A DNA stretch of 64,000 nucleotides. It comes from Styela clava (taxonomy: Eukaryota; Chordata; Ascidiacea; Stolidobranchia; Styelidae). The translations under genes were made by a program, and so were the position numbers. Below, in pieces: positions 50,896 through 64,000 of this stretch. The notes beneath the pieces were generated by a model, which did not search any database, had not been told where the DNA came from, and saw nothing but the letters and a program-made list of their open reading frames with translations. Within the stretch, counting starts at the first letter, position 1, and each line of letters starts with the position of its first letter. The stretch spans positions 14,219,383 through 14,283,382 of the forward strand of contig NC_135252.1 in NCBI RefSeq assembly GCF_964204865.1, in the 5' to 3' direction.

Positions 50896-51120
50896 GTAAC
50901 AAGCTACGTACGACGCGCTATATCAGCTTACTCCTTCAACAGAGATGCCAGTCGATAGCAAATAAAACAATTCAAGTCAACACTGTCAGGGAAGCAGCTA
51001 AGAGAAAATGACTTTCAAATTCAACTGTCAAATCTTACGCATCGGGGACAGCTTCGTTTTACAAATCAAGTTGAATGCGATCTGAATATAGAAATAAATA
51101 TATAAACTATATATGTATAC

Positions 51121-51975
51121 TTATTTCCACAAAAAAATATATAAGATTTTGCTTTTGAATTTCAATCTCAAGTCGTTGTCAGATATTCCAGTCTCGTTAA
51201 CGTATTCTTTCAGTTTGTCTCCCATGACTTTAAGAGGAGCAACATCAGCATCGAAAAGATCATTGAAAACTTTGAAAGTGGGCATGGAAACAAAATATTG
51301 CTTCATTTCTGCCAAAGAAACATTTTGTTCTAAATCAATATCGCTGGCCTGATATTTTTTCAATCCAGTTATTTCATTGTAAAAGCCACGGTAATTATCA
51401 CAACATTTTAGATATGGATGATTAACTTTAGAGTGGTATTGATGTAATGGTCTAAGAAAGTATTCCTCAAGAATGTGATTTCCTGACACTGATTGAGACG
51501 ACTCTCCATTGCTTGGTGGAAGCAGGACGTCCACTCCGGAGACAGAACAACCAGACAATGCCACCAATCCATCATCTTTAAGGACTCTTTTACATTCCGC
51601 TACGAATAAGTCAATATCCATATAGTGAGCAGCTCCAAAACTAATCAACAGGTCCACAGAATTATTTTCTGCAGGCATAGCATTTTCTCGAGCGACGAAA
51701 TATTTAGTTTTTGCTAAGTCGTTCATGGTTTTAGCCAACGTTATCTGTTCCTCACTTATATCAAAGCCAATAGCTGATTGAAAATACGGGAGAAACTTCC
51801 TGAGAGCTTCGCCATTTCCACATCCAGCATCCAAAAGAACATCAAATTTATTGTCTGAAGTTGATTTTCGCTTTTCTCTCAAATGTTGCATCATAACATC
51901 ATACACCAAGTCTGGATAATGTATTGGATTCGTTGCATAAAGTTCTGCTGATCCTTCCGACAACCAGGGTTCCAT
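51121..51975 (-). CDS. Class I SAM-dependent methyltransferase (284 aa), copy C
   Basis: Translation identical to copies A and B. Glycine-rich SAM loop (DAGCGNG) and downstream motifs intact. Copy D is cut by the window before its MT would appear. Confidence 0.85.
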   Translation of the reverse strand: MEPWLSEGSAELYATNPIHYPDLVYDVMMQHLREKRKSTSDNKFDVLLDAGCGNGEALRKFLPYFQSAIGFDISEEQITLAKTMNDLAKTKYFVARENAMPAENNSVDLLISFGAAHYMDIDLFVAECKRVLKDDGLVALSGCSVSGVDVLLPPSNGESSQSVSGNHILEEYFLRPLHQYHSKVNHPYLKCCDNYRGFYNEITGLKKYQASDIDLEQNVSLAEMKQYFVSMPTFKVFNDLFDADVAPLKVMGDKLKEYVNETGISDNDLRLKFKSKILYIFLWK

Positions 51976-52136
51976 GCCGATCTTGTTTTAAAAATTCAGC
52001 TAATGAAAATAGCAAAAAAAACGGAATTTATATCTAAAATGTGAATACAACAATATAAAAAGATAATATATTTTATTTGAAGCGGTCTGAACTAATTTTT
52101 GTTTATTCATGTCTTTACAGTCTTCACGCTGTAAAT

Positions 52137-52227
52137 CAGTGATTCCTAACCTGGGTTCAATCGAAACCCTGGTGAAGCTGTTTCATGGGTTCGACAAAGG
52201 TCCTGAGAAACAGTTACATGTTATGAG
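52137..52227 (+). mobile_element. hAT-type terminal repeat remnant, copy C
   Basis: Same CAGTGATTCCTAACCTGGG end; no partner end found. Confidence 0.4.
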
Positions 52228-52474
52228 ACGTTTTTATTACCTAGCCTACTAATTATGCAAAAAACAACTTTGGTTCATCGCAGATATTCAAACTTATACG
52301 TTCAACAACTAATATATTAGCTTAGTTGTGTGTATAGCTTCCTGCAGGACCTGTCGATGTTACTCCTTAGATTCCAGTACATTTCATTGAAATCTCACAT
52401 CTCCACAGATGATGCACGCTTGGGTGTGTGTATCTTTTTGATTATTTTGGCCTTCGAATATATTAGGTTGTTAC

Positions 52475-52655
52475 CAGTGGTGGGATTTAAAATTGTTGTT
52501 AGCTGGTTTCATCACAAGAGTTATATTTTTTTAACCGGTTCTGTTACAGACAGAACATTGACAGTAATCAGTAAAGCTAACCGGTTCGCTGATCTAATAA
52601 AATTCAGTGAGACGGTTCTATAGAACCGGTGCGAACCGGCTGAATCCCACCACTG
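52475..52655. mobile_element. 181-bp hAT MITE, copy C
   Basis: Same element and same flanking 8-mers as in A and B. Confidence 0.85.
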
Positions 52656-53378
52656 GTTGTTATGAAAAACCAAGGGGTATATTTGCGTGACCCTATTCAT
52701 ATTCTACCTTACTATTAAAATTTAACTCAGTTTCACAGATAAATCGAAGTTAGGCAGTAAATGTACATGAATGAATGCAAAATGTGTTTGAGTGTGTTCG
52801 AATTCTCTAGGACCTAGGTGATAGATAAATTTGCGACAAAGTATACTTAATTGCAGTGTTTTGCCCGAAGTTATCATCATTCGTTACGGACAACTCGATA
52901 TGGCGCCGAGTCATATACTATATTTATTTCTTTAATATAAAACAATTGGCAAACGCTTTTATCCGCATTTATTGCAGTTAAAAGTTTGAGAAACAAATGA
53001 TCTGAACTACTAACGTTTTTGAGGCATATTACCATTTTTTCGGATTTTTAAACTTTTTTTTATCAGTTTTTCGTCTTTTCATTCGCATAACTTGAACAAC
53101 AAAAAAACATCTGCTTCCCCTGCCGTCGACACTATTGTTATAAAATAATGGCTATTTCCTCACGATGTAATGGTATCTTAGGTTACACCACAATATTCAT
53201 TTCTATAACTTTGCACGACATTAGCTTTCTCTTTTCAAGTTAAGATTGGATTCTTAGTTTTAACCGCTAAGTACGACGGGAGTTTGCAGAGTAGCGCAAA
53301 GAATCATTGCTGTAAACAAACTTTTCGTAAATGAAGTAATATTATCATAATGCGAATTGAACATAACAGGATCCCCAT
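52656..53378. other. Non-coding stretch, copy C
   Basis: Counterpart of 15259-15981; nothing seen. Confidence 0.45.
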
Positions 53379-53512
53379 CCAAATTTTGGGGCTCCAGAAG
53401 TATGCGCACCAAGATGTCGCACAGCCTGAATCCTAACCGGTACACACATACTATGTTCAGGCTGTGCGCCATCTTGGTGCGCATACTTCTGGAGGTCCCA
53501 AATTTTTTTTTA
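53379..53512. mobile_element. Foldback (hairpin) element, copy C
   Basis: Same as copy B, with 33-bp arms. Confidence 0.65.
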
Positions 53513-53552
53513 TGTAATGAACTGTCATCCTTTTAATTCATGTATTTGTTTG

Positions 53553-54125
53553 CTAACTCAATCTCATCTACTTATAAATAATGAGGCTTCAACGTTTTGT
53601 CGCTGAGCAACCTGCGAGTCTGACATTAGCTCACACGTATTCAGACACTCGCATTGCCCTATTTCACTTGATTGTTTAATTTACAATAAATTAACAACCA
53701 CAGTGAAAATAATTAAATATAAGTTGCTACTTTATAAAAGTAACTACATTTTGACTTTAGATCACTGTCACTAGAATAACTGTCACAGATATACACTGGT
53801 TGTGTAAATAATATTTCACATCCCGACTTTCATCATATATATATCATTACATAACATAACCTGTGTATATATCATACATCATGTCATAAGTTAACGCAGA
53901 ACACTAACCCTCTGTCCATAGACCAGTGCAATATTCTACAATCTACAAATCTGCTTGTAATTGCAATACTAATTCCCAGCAATTGTTGTTTGCACAAAAG
54001 CGTCATTTTCACCCCGATTTAGCTCGCTGCCAAGCAGCAAAAATGCTGAATAAGTAAAATAACAAAAGCCTGAGTGGCAGCATAAGTTGCCGCTGTCACA
54101 GTCCATCGCTTCAAAACGGTTCCAT
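53553..54125. other. Non-coding stretch, copy D
   Basis: Counterpart of 16156-16728; nothing coding seen. Confidence 0.45.
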
Positions 54126-54312
54126 TACATTTGAACCCACGTACATTTGAACCCATGACAATTGCACCTGTATGCTATTGCACCTATGGAATTTTTTTTG
54201 TTTCACGAATAGTTAAACCCATACTAACCCTAACCCATGGGTTTTAGCACCCACATATAGATTGAACCCGTGGATATACGCATGGGTTCAAATGTACATG
54301 GGTTCAAATGTA
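54126..54312. mobile_element. Inverted-repeat element with 32-bp arms, copy D
   Basis: Same as copies B and C. Confidence 0.65.
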
Positions 54313-54883
54313 CGGTCACCCTTCAAAACAATTGTCTGAATAATGGCCTTCATATTTCGTAACCAATGATTAGTAACAATTTCCCCCGGGGATTAAACTA
54401 GAAACGGCGTTGTATTTCTGGTGAGGTATTTCTGCTATTAGACTGAATAGCTCAATAAGTTGATTTAACAAACAAAAAGGATGACGCAATAAATTTAGTT
54501 TGCCACATACATCAAATACGGCACGCGCATACAGTAATATAAAACTGTTGGAAAATATGGAAATACCGTATAGTTCAGAATCAATCGGAAAATCATACTT
54601 AAAGCCATACTTACAATAAACCGGAAAAATACTTGAATTTTAAAAAACGAGTAACATTTTAATTCAGCAAAGCCAATTACACGACATCCATATGGCGATG
54701 AAAACCAAATGACCATACACTTATTAATCGAGATATCTCTTAATTAATGAAAATAAGTAAGCAATGCAGTTGGGCCATCAAAAAGCGGCGCCAAATCTTT
54801 TCTTACCAGATCAAATACATAATCTAACGGACCTGGGACATTGTCATGCAGTTGGATATAGTGAACAGATCAAGTATATAAAA

Positions 54884-55777
54884 CAGTGGTTCTCAACCTT
54901 TTACCGACCGCGTACCACTTTACTCTTTTTTACTATGGCCGCGTACCACCGACAAAGCTCCTTTTTTGGCGTGGAGAAAAAGACACAAGAAACGTGCTAT
55001 GGAAGTATTCTATAATGTGGCACTACATCTTTTGTGGCGTAACACGTAAAACGGACAAAAACACTTCCCAATATCGCTTCATTTAAGGTGGGCAATAGCG
55101 GGCGACGGCGATCTCTAAAAACAAGAATTGATAGCGCATCAGAGCTGTGGACGTTTCCCCGAACATTGACCCCGGAAAAAATACCCCTATACTTTACTTT
55201 TGCAAACTTCATGCTTATTCTGAGAGTGTTTTGGTTGTAGGCGCATATAAACGGGTTTGCGTGTTTGACACCATCATTTTTACTAAAATGAATCAACCAT
55301 GTGCCGTTTGCTGATACTGGTATAGCTAAGTTTAGCCTTGTACATCGCAGCATTTGCGAGATTCAATTTTGATTACTGCAACTAAAGTAAAGCTCCGCGG
55401 AAGACATAATGATAATTAAGTCAATTAATGTACAATTAATTTCTTGAAACACAACTGAAAACTGACAAATATCTCTAAAAACTACAAAAACCAGCCAATG
55501 TTTGCAACCATGCTTGAATATCTGTTTGAGCGACAAAAGTGTCTGAGCGGCTGGGTGCAGAAATTGCAATTGTTACGTGTTGCGTCATTATTGATTCCGT
55601 GGTTATAGTTAAAAGGAAACTGAATGCTTGGGGAAACATCCGTAAACGCTGTTCAGCGAATACATACAGTAAGGAAGATAAAGCGTTGCTGGCATATTTT
55701 AGCCAACCCAAAGGTTAATTGTTGCAATAATTCAAATCTGCTCGCGTACCACTCAAAAAGATCCCGCGTACCACTAT
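54884..55777 (+). mobile_element. hAT-like element remnant, copy D
   Basis: Same as copies B and C. Confidence 0.5.
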
Positions 55778-56089
55778 GCTATGCCATACATACTATATAA
55801 TATTCTACAAATGATATGTTGCGAAAAAAGAAGGAAAAATAACTATGTATGAAAGATACTGTACCAAAAAGCACAAGTAATTTGGCAAGTATCAGGCAGT
55901 TGTAATGAAAAAGTCGTTGATATCATCTCTATAAAATTTAGTTATCGAATGCACTGTTTCCTTCTTTTACTTTATGCAATTTATGCAAAGTTTGGAATGT
56001 GCTGGAAACCAGGTTATTGAATGTAGCTCTGAAAAATCTCAACAATCTAGATAGATTCCACAAAAGTTCATGCATCAAATAACTACGAT

Positions 56090-56092
<3 letters not shown>

Positions 56093-56164
<72 letters not shown>

Positions 56165-56168
56165 GAGA
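56093..56168. repeat. (GA)n microsatellite, copy D
   Basis: Same length as in copy C. Confidence 0.95.
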
Positions 56169-57623
56169 TTTATTTTTTCGTCAACCAAAAATAACAGTCA
56201 TCGTAATAATAATAAAAATAACAATAAGAAATAAATTAGTTTGGTATAGACAGGATGGAGTGATACGACCAGACGGTCATCAAAGTCAACCCCCCCCCCC
56301 CCCCTTCAAGCTATTATGTTTAAGATCCACAGTTTCAGATGACTAAAATATTGGGGAGGAACATTCTAGAATTTAAAATTATATTCTCAAAATGGAAGAA
56401 TAAAATTGGGGAGGGGAATGCTAGAGTAAATCATTTTTATTTATTTATGTGGAGCGGGATATCAAAATCTGAAGAGATTCCAAAGGTTACTGAAAGAATT
56501 TAAATAATTTATACGCATATGTGATGAATTAGCAGAAATGCTTCATTTCATGGCATAGGTACGCATTGAAGATGTAACGAACATGATCTGCTTTGATTTG
56601 TCTAGATTAGGAGGGGAAAAAATAGTTAATAGGACCTAACAAGCAATATTTCAGCATAATAATCAACAATTTTTTGCTTGCAGAGGGATGTCAAAGTAGT
56701 ATATAAAAAGACAAGTGAAAGATAAATAAAAATGTAAATAATTATAATAGTATGAGTTGATGTAACAGCAAAGTATAATGCAGTATCGTAATTTCATTAT
56801 CACAAAATATGAATATAAAAAGCATCTATGGCGAGCTGTACATGAAAAGAGGGGGGGAATGATTTCTAGGAAATAGTAGTAGATTAGTATATCAAGTCAA
56901 AGGGTCTCAAATGTAGAGCAATTCAACCTAAACACAACTGGCATTTAACATTGCCAATTGTGTTTGAGGATTTATTTCAATGTTAAATAATTGAAATATA
57001 ATAATTTTTTTTATGATTGAGTAAATAGTTGATTTATAATGGACACTATGATTTAACAAGTCTAGAGATACGAAAAATTTTCACATTTTAACAGGATGTA
57101 CTATTGAGTTGGTAGTACTCCACTGCTATAATGATGGATTATAAGACCAGGAGGAAATTATTCAATGATGCCTAGAACCACAGTAGGCCCGAACGAGTTG
57201 TTTAATATATACAGGAAGTACTCAAGACATGTATGCTCAAAGAAGAGTATTAGCTGCAATATACTATACATAATATATATATTAATATACCTAGAACCCG
57301 TTCGATCAGATAAGAAAATATGATATAATAGTCATACAATTTGTAATCATGAATTTCAATTTGAATGACAGAAGTACAATGTTAGGTGACATCTCTAATT
57401 ATATACACTTGGAATAATACAAAGTCTAAATGATCTCTACTATACAAATATCATATTCCAGAATATGAATGGTTGTGAGAGATTTTTCATTATTGTTCTG
57501 ACCCTTATCAATTTTTATAATCCATATTGCCCACATATAGGGGCAAATGCCCAGTTTGGTATGGACTCAATGTAGCATTTTTCATCAGTATATACAATAA
57601 TAACAATTTAGGACGTATAGATG

Positions 57624-57969
57624 CAAGTTTGAACACAGAACCTTGGATGCAGCAATTCATATCAACAATAATAATGATTTGGGATATAAATCCTTTAGAT
57701 TGGATTAATAATATAAATGCAAGTTTGGTTTAACATAGAAAATAGAACGCAGCAATTCATATCATCATATACAATAATAAAGATTTGAGATATAAATCCT
57801 TTAAATTGGATTAAATAATATAAATGCAAAGTTGGTTTAACATAGAAAATAGAATGCAGCAATTCATATCAACATATACAATAATCTTGATTTGAGACAT
57901 ATAAATGCAAGTTTAAACACAGAAAAAATAGGATTCAGCGATTTATATCAACATATACAACATACATTA
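57624..57969 (+). repeat. Minisatellite of ~80-107-bp units, copy D
   Basis: Same four-unit array as copies B and C. Confidence 0.75.
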
Positions 57970-57994
57970 AAGAAGATGGAGGAAGATAAAAGAA

Positions 57995-59885
57995 GATAAA
58001 GGAAGTTTATGATTGTTTATGAGAGTTTAAACTGAAAGTAATAACTTTCAGACTTTCACTCAGCATTTTATTGCTTTGTCAAAATACGTCAAATAACTTT
58101 TACGACGTTTTGCTATATTTCACAACATATAAACCACGGAAACTACTAAAACTATATTTTTGTATTTTGGCCACATTTGAGTATTATTTCTGTAGCGAAT
58201 TATTACTTCAAATATTCCATGGTCTGTATTTAAATAAAAAGAATATGAAATACATCTCTAAATGTACTGATGCTGTAACAATGTTAGTCGGCTATGTAGA
58301 CTCTTTCTAAATGACTGGAATGTGATTTTGATGATTAATTAATTCTTGTAAAATAACGACTGTTTACGCCAGATAAAAAGCTCTCAACATATCTCAGATT
58401 TATTTCTAAAAATACTTCAATCGAGTTATGAAAGTTAATACTTTAAAACTCATTAGCTTGTGGTATTAATCTAAAATCTACAAAAAAAGATTGTCGTTTT
58501 TCGAAAATGCAAAATCATGCTAAAAGCGTCACGAAAAGTGAAGTAGAACAGATGTCTGAAGTGATCATTAGTTTATAATTTTAAATGCTCAACTAATCCC
58601 ATTAATTTATATTTGTTAAGCTTTCGAAAATGATCACATGAGTAATTACCATAAGCAACTTCATGAAAAACATTCTTCAATAGGTCCACTCGGTGTCCAA
58701 AAATCAATTTACGCTACCAGGCACTGGTAGATTGCAGCAGTATCAATTAAAATGATATTTACTGGTACTTAAGCTAAATGGTAAGCAATTACAATCAAAA
58801 ACAGTATTTTTAAATTTTCACCAAGATCGAGAAGCGGAAGATAAATAAAGAAATGCAATAATGCTAGAAAAGATTCAGCAGTATTCTTAGAAACATATTT
58901 TCAATTTGAGCTGAGAATAAAGGTGTATGATTAACCCAGTTTTGATCAAAAATATTCTGTTATTATCATTATTATTATATAATGTTATTGTTTTATACTG
59001 AATCTAAACCTAACTACTAGTTGGAATTGAACAAGACTAACTACTGATCCTTTTCAGTGCCTTTGCACTGGTGGTTACGTATGCGCACATATGTTGTAGA
59101 AAGAATAAAGATGACTCTATTATTTGTATTAACAGTTTTGCTACACTCTAACACAATTTATTTCTGTAATGTTTTGTCTGACCGACCGAGGTCAAGCTTA
59201 CCCAGACAGTCTTACGACAAGAAAGGCGATAGCGTATGAAATGATCATATCTACTCCATTCTTTAAGAAATTCGACAACAGCGCTTGTGAGCTCATGCTG
59301 GTTGAAGACTACGATGTCTGCTGACCGTGGCTATAGGATAACTTTGTCCAACAGTTATCCGAAATTGTAGTCTTGACGCTTTTCTTGTCATAGTTCAAAT
59401 ATACTTGTCTGTTGATGTCTGACTTCGGTGATAAAAATCATTTGTATAAGTGTGCAGTGCGACTTTTAAATCACATGAGAAATTTATAATATTTAAATTG
59501 ATCAATTCTCGCTGAGGAATAATGTGTTTAAAAACTAGAAATATTGTTTTACAATTCCTCCTTCCATTTGTTTATATTACAGGTATTTTGTTCACGTATA
59601 TTTGAAAGACGTGATTAAAAAACATGGCATGAGGTCTGTTGCGAATTATTTCGACACAATTTTTTTCTGATAAGCAAGTAGAATAAAAACAATCGACGTA
59701 TGTTTCAATTATGCTTGGTAGATAGAACTATCGTCAGAAATAACATTAAGCATATTCTGACTCACAAAAGTGTCATGTGTATATTTTTAGAACGCAAAGC
59801 ATTTGGATAATTAAATAGAAATGAACGGTAACGGTAATTGAAGAAATCTTCAAGCTCTCGTTTTCGGAAATGCAATTTACGTTTG
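57995..59885. other. Stretch between the insertion and the GNAT-P promoter, copy D
   Basis: Only the short secreted-type ORF (59111-59239) is visible. Confidence 0.45.
59111..59239 (+). CDS. Candidate small secreted-type ORF, truncated (42 aa), copy D
   Basis: Same as copies B and C. Not recognised. Confidence 0.22.
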   Translation: MTLLFVLTVLLHSNTIYFCNVLSDRPRSSLPRQSYDKKGDSV

Positions 59886-59941
59886 TCGAGACATTTTAAT
59901 TTCACGAAGAAAAAATACGTCATGAAATCGATATATAAAAA
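59886..59941 (+). promoter_or_regulatory. GNAT-P promoter block with TATA box, copy D
   Basis: Identical to copies B and C. Confidence 0.65.
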
Positions 59942-60067
59942 GGTCGGAATCAGAGAACGAAACATTAAACATTTTGGCGCGTTGTTGCGAATGTCGAGCC
60001 ATCGAATTTGGAGGCCAAAGTGTTTTACATTTTTTTCTCGCAGAAATTACATTTAAGTTTAAAAACT

Positions 60068-61389
60068 ATGAAGTCACAAACAAAATTTAACATGTGCAGG
60101 TATGCAATTTAATTTATCTACTATTATAACTTTTTGTAATTATAACCTCATGAAAAATATATGTATGTTGGTAAGTTGTACTTATTTCCATATTAACAAA
60201 TTTTTATTTTTTCAGTGAAGTTTTAGTTGAAATATCACGCGGAGAACAAGATTGGACAGAAGTCAGGGAATGCCTTGTTCGAGCTTTTCATCATTATTCT
60301 TTGTATAAATACTTGATACCAAATGAACAAACAAGACCAGAATTTTTAAGAAGATATTTAGAAGCAATATATGACGTCACTATACGTAATGGAAATTCAA
60401 TACTTTTAGTTGGAAGATTATCTGAAAATGTAAGTACCGGTATACTAAATGAGTTTATTCGTATCTAATTCAAAATAAAATTCAACCTATTAAATGTTTT
60501 ATTTTTATATCAAATACAGAACACAATTATAGGAGGAGTTATGGTTGTTCCTCCATCTAAAGAATATGGAGGATGGGAATGTGAAAAAGCTGATGATTTT
60601 TACGAAGCTTATGAAAAATATAGATTGAGAGACATCGATCTTGAAGCATTTGAAAGAATGAAAAAGTAAGTTTGGACTTTTCAAATAACTCTATGATTTG
60701 CCAGCTTATTACTTGTCAGAGATAGAAAAGAGAAATTAATTTAGATATTTCATTTCTATTCATTTATATTATTTATATTCAGATATGAAGAATGGGAATA
60801 TGAAAATATATCAAAACATGTTTGTTCAACTAAAGTACCGTTATGGAATGGAATATTTTGTGCGGTTGATCCTAAATATTCAGGAAAAGGTTGTGGAAGT
60901 ATGAGTTATAATGAATGCTTGAAAATAATTAAAAATATTCAAGAAAGCAATAAAAAGAAACAACTTCAAATTAAACACGAAGAAAATCTTGAAATAAAAT
61001 CAAGAAAATTAATAAAGAGATTGACAGATTCAGAAAACTCACCAATGCTCTTCATGATTAGTCACAGTAAACGAGCAGTTCGATTTCACCTAAAGAATGG
61101 TTTTCAGTCCGTTGCCGATATACCGTACTACGATGAAAACACATCGACTGATCAAGATAATTCTCAATTCAACGCTACTGTATTGATGATGGATCCTCTT
61201 AACGCTGATAGAATTGCTGAATTTAGGAAAAAAATAAATTTTCCAACGAAGAGAACAAACAATATCGAAACTGGTTTACAAATGACACATATTTCTGTAA
61301 CAGCTGAATCTCATTTGATACACAACAGCTCAATTACTAGCATAATAAATATGTATGGTCGCTTAAAAATCACTAGAAATAGAGGGTAA
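60068..61389 (+). CDS. GNAT-P acetyltransferase-like protein (332 aa), copy D
   Basis: Exons 60068-60099, 60216-60429, 60520-60665 and 60783-61389, all splice sites intact. Same protein as copy C. The paired GNAT-M would lie beyond the right end of the window. Confidence 0.82.
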
Positions 61390-61495
61390 ATAAAAAAGTT
61401 ATCAAATAAGGTAGTTTTCTTTAGAGTTACTTTGAGACAGGTACTAAATATTAATACACTCCCAACGTGTCTCGTTGACTAACATTTGTTTTCAG

Positions 61496-63648
61496 TTGAA
61501 TAATTAAAAATACTGTGAGACTTTTAGCTCTGAAAAGTTTATATATATAAGTAAAATGTCACGCAAAACAATCTTTTTTGAATTATTTAATCTGTTTGTA
61601 ATAATATATCAAAAAATAGCAGCTGTGAAATGTTCTTTTCTTTCTCATTTTTATTTTTTTAAATGGGTGCTTTTTACAAATTTGGCTCGATTATTCACTG
61701 TTTAATTTTTGTATATGTTTTTATTATATCTTATACAATTTTTCCTATTTTGCTCAAATTATGTTTTATATATACTTAATAATACACTGACCTATTTATT
61801 GATACGTTGTCTTGTTTTTTCTACTGCATAGGAATTCTAGTAATTCTCTTATAGGAGTGATTAGGTAGTGCTGTCTGACAGATTTTTATATAAGAAGACG
61901 TGATTCACAAGTAAAATTCTCAGCCGTTTTGATAACAGACACAATATATTCGTTAATATGTTGAGAGGGTGTGGAAAACCAAGGAATCCGTGAAAATTGA
62001 GTTGAATATTCCGATATTTGACTGAACTGAATTGAAATCTTGAAAACAGTCACAAATTAAGGTTTTTTAATCGTCAGACACTGGTGATCGTCAACTAAAA
62101 TTTCAATTTTTTTACACTAGCATACCTATATCCTTTAATTAAGATGCGACCGGAAGTATTGTATGGGTTTGGTAATAGGTTCAGATAAATCTTAGTTGAA
62201 CAACTAACACATGAAGCTTTTATATTTTAGAGTTTGCTACTTGAAATTAGTAATTTTGGTATATTTTGGATGAACCAAAAGTAAATAGAGTCATACTTTT
62301 TACGTAAAGTCAAATGCTGTCAGATCGCGTTTTAATGTTTTAATAGAAAGGTAAATTATGGAAAATATATTTAACACCAGAAAAATTTGAATACATCTAA
62401 CAGTTTTAGTCATTCAGTGGTTAACATGAAATTTTTTTTAATGTAAATATGTAATGTTTTTACTTTGCGAAAATATAAGTTTGTGATCAATCATAAAGTT
62501 GTGATAAACTCAGTAGGTTTATTGGGCAAATATTAAGTATTCACGAACAAATTATTTTTTTATAAAAATTGCAAAATATGTTGAATACGCATATTACAAA
62601 TTGCCTATCGGAAAACAAGAATAAATTTTGACTTATAATTGCGTTTCATGTGGCGATGCAACAAGACCTTGGAAAATCCACGAGGTTGTGCGTCACTTCA
62701 TCAATGTGACCATTTCTCAAGAACTAGTTATTTAACTAGACTAATTAATAAAATGTCCGTTGAGCAAAAACGTATAAACCTGTCTCTTGTGCTATTGCAT
62801 CCACATTTTTACCAATCGAGCTATAATGTTTAACAAAATTTTTTAAAAAGACACAATTGAACACAAGATGAAAGTATGAAAGATGAAACTATCTAGTCTA
62901 TTTATTTTGCTAGACCTAATTTACCTATTACCATATATGGTTGTAACAGTTGGAATAAATTTGAGATACACATAAAAATTATTACGTCATATATTAGATT
63001 GCGGTTTTAAGGCTGAAACCATAAAACCAGGAAATCACCTCATAAACCAAAACCAAATCTTTCTCAGATAAAGTACTTTTCTCTTGAGTAACCGAAAAGT
63101 GATTCTCATTTCTAGCAGGTGCGGGAGTTTAATGACTTCATTTACAAATTACCATGAGATTGAGTAAGTTTTAATTTATATAATTAGATTTAGAAAGTAA
63201 CCACATCGTAGTTATCCAGCCTACATTTTAGTCAGAATCTGGTTAGGGCAATGGTATAATACAAACACTACTAATACAAAAATTAAATTGTTTATTGTCT
63301 AATATTTTATTGTTTTTTAAACATATGTGGTAAACAGTTTTGTTACTTAAAATTCAAAAGTTCCTGAAAAAATAGGTTAGAAATGAAGTTGTACTTTGAA
63401 ACCAAACACTAATTATTATTTACGAAACTAATTATGCACGAAACTTATTTCACACACTATAATTTAGTCACCTTAAAGTAATGATACCATTAAGTAGGTA
63501 TTAAAATTCGTATAAGTCGTATCAAATATTTTTCTAATTGTTTAATATCATGCCATACACTTACTTTCTTTTTCAAGAAAGCTTAACAAGTTTTAGCTAA
63601 TGAAAAATATAAATTCATAAATGGAGTCAAAATCTAATCTAAATTTTG
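61496..63648. other. Gene-less stretch downstream of GNAT-P, copy D
   Basis: Near-identical to 42799-44957 until about 63570, after which differences begin. No gene recognised. Confidence 0.5.
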
Positions 63649-64000
63649 ACTGGGATTAGTGTAATATTAGCCTTATATATTCCGGTATATTATGGATTGC
63701 CTAATTTATAACAACAAAAAAATAGCCCAAGGTTGTTAAATATGTAATTTTATATTTGTTTCTTATCTAATAAATTTCTTATCTTATTCAGACGTACAAA
63801 AATTCTGTATAAAAGATAATTTGATCTTGTATCCATTTTTAAAATGTGGGCTAAAGATTCTAGTTTGTTGCTTTCACTGTTTCTATTTTTAAACACATTG
63901 TGATAAAAATATCTCTGTTTTGATAGTTTTAGTTATACGTATCAGTGGTATCGTATAACATAAAATAACCCCCAAAGCGATAAAATCAAACTACAGCTCA
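63649..64000. repeat. Diverged start of a further unit
   Basis: Homologous to 26261 onward but with many substitutions and indels, including loss of part of the A-rich stretch present at 7620-7670 in copy A. It marks the right end of the near-identical block and implies at least one more, older unit to the right. No gene is visible in these 352 bases. Confidence 0.75.

Larger units (their letters stand above)
56093..57994. mobile_element. ~1.9-kb (GA)n-ended insertion, copy D
   Basis: Same as copy C, flanked by GATAAAG on both sides. Confidence 0.6.
44958..63648. repeat. Recent tandem unit R3 (~18.7 kb)
   Basis: Third near-identical unit, offset by exactly 18,697 bp from R2 at every landmark checked. 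It stays like R2 until about 63570, then starts to differ; from 63649 the sequence is a clearly diverged version of the unit start. R3 supplies the third GNAT-M and MT and the last GNAT-P of the window. Confidence 0.85.

Noticed and set aside
1-64000. The entire tandem array as an assembly duplication
   Set aside because: Not fully excluded. Copy-specific substitutions, the (GA)n length change and the clean ancestry switches at both ends favour a real array, but read-depth data are needed.

Overview
The window is eukaryotic nuclear DNA, very AT-rich. It has short spliceosomal introns (90-117 nt, GT-AG), TATA-box promoters and many small transposon remnants. It is most likely an invertebrate animal. 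A tunicate is my best guess from the compact introns, the hAT-type MITEs and the look of the methyltransferase and GNAT proteins, but the sequence does not prove it. There is no bacterial-style gene organisation and no CRISPR array. I saw no RNA genes.

The window is a tandem array of an ~18.7-kb unit. By its repeated landmarks there are four copies: A (1-16155, shorter), B (16156-34855), C (34856-53552) and D (53553-64000, cut by the window end). A full unit holds, in order: a plus-strand four-exon GNAT-type acetyltransferase gene (GNAT-P); ~5 kb without a recognisable gene; a minus-strand four-exon paralog (GNAT-M), convergent with GNAT-P; a LINE fragment; and a minus-strand, apparently single-exon class I SAM-dependent methyltransferase (MT). 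Repeat-rich DNA follows: a 181-bp hAT MITE, a foldback hairpin, an inverted-repeat element, a larger hAT-like remnant, and in B-D a ~1.9-kb insertion that starts with a (GA)n tract.

The copies are not equally similar. The first ~7.56 kb of A is clearly diverged from the matching parts of B-D, while the rest of A is almost identical to B and C. At the matching point in D (about 63570-63650) the sequence becomes diverged again. The recent amplification is therefore best described as three near-identical units (7562-26260, 26261-44957, 44958-63648) between older, diverged flanks. This is the pattern expected from unequal crossing-over between two older tandem copies.

The array carries three intact GNAT-P genes (B, C, D), three GNAT-M genes and three MT genes (A, B, C each). 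GNAT-P in copy A appears broken: the acceptor of intron 3 has changed from CAG to CAT. The two GNAT paralogs share a ~55-bp promoter block just upstream of their coding regions, so similar regulation is likely. A shared pathway for the two acetyltransferases and the methyltransferase is only inferred from their co-amplification; substrates are unknown.
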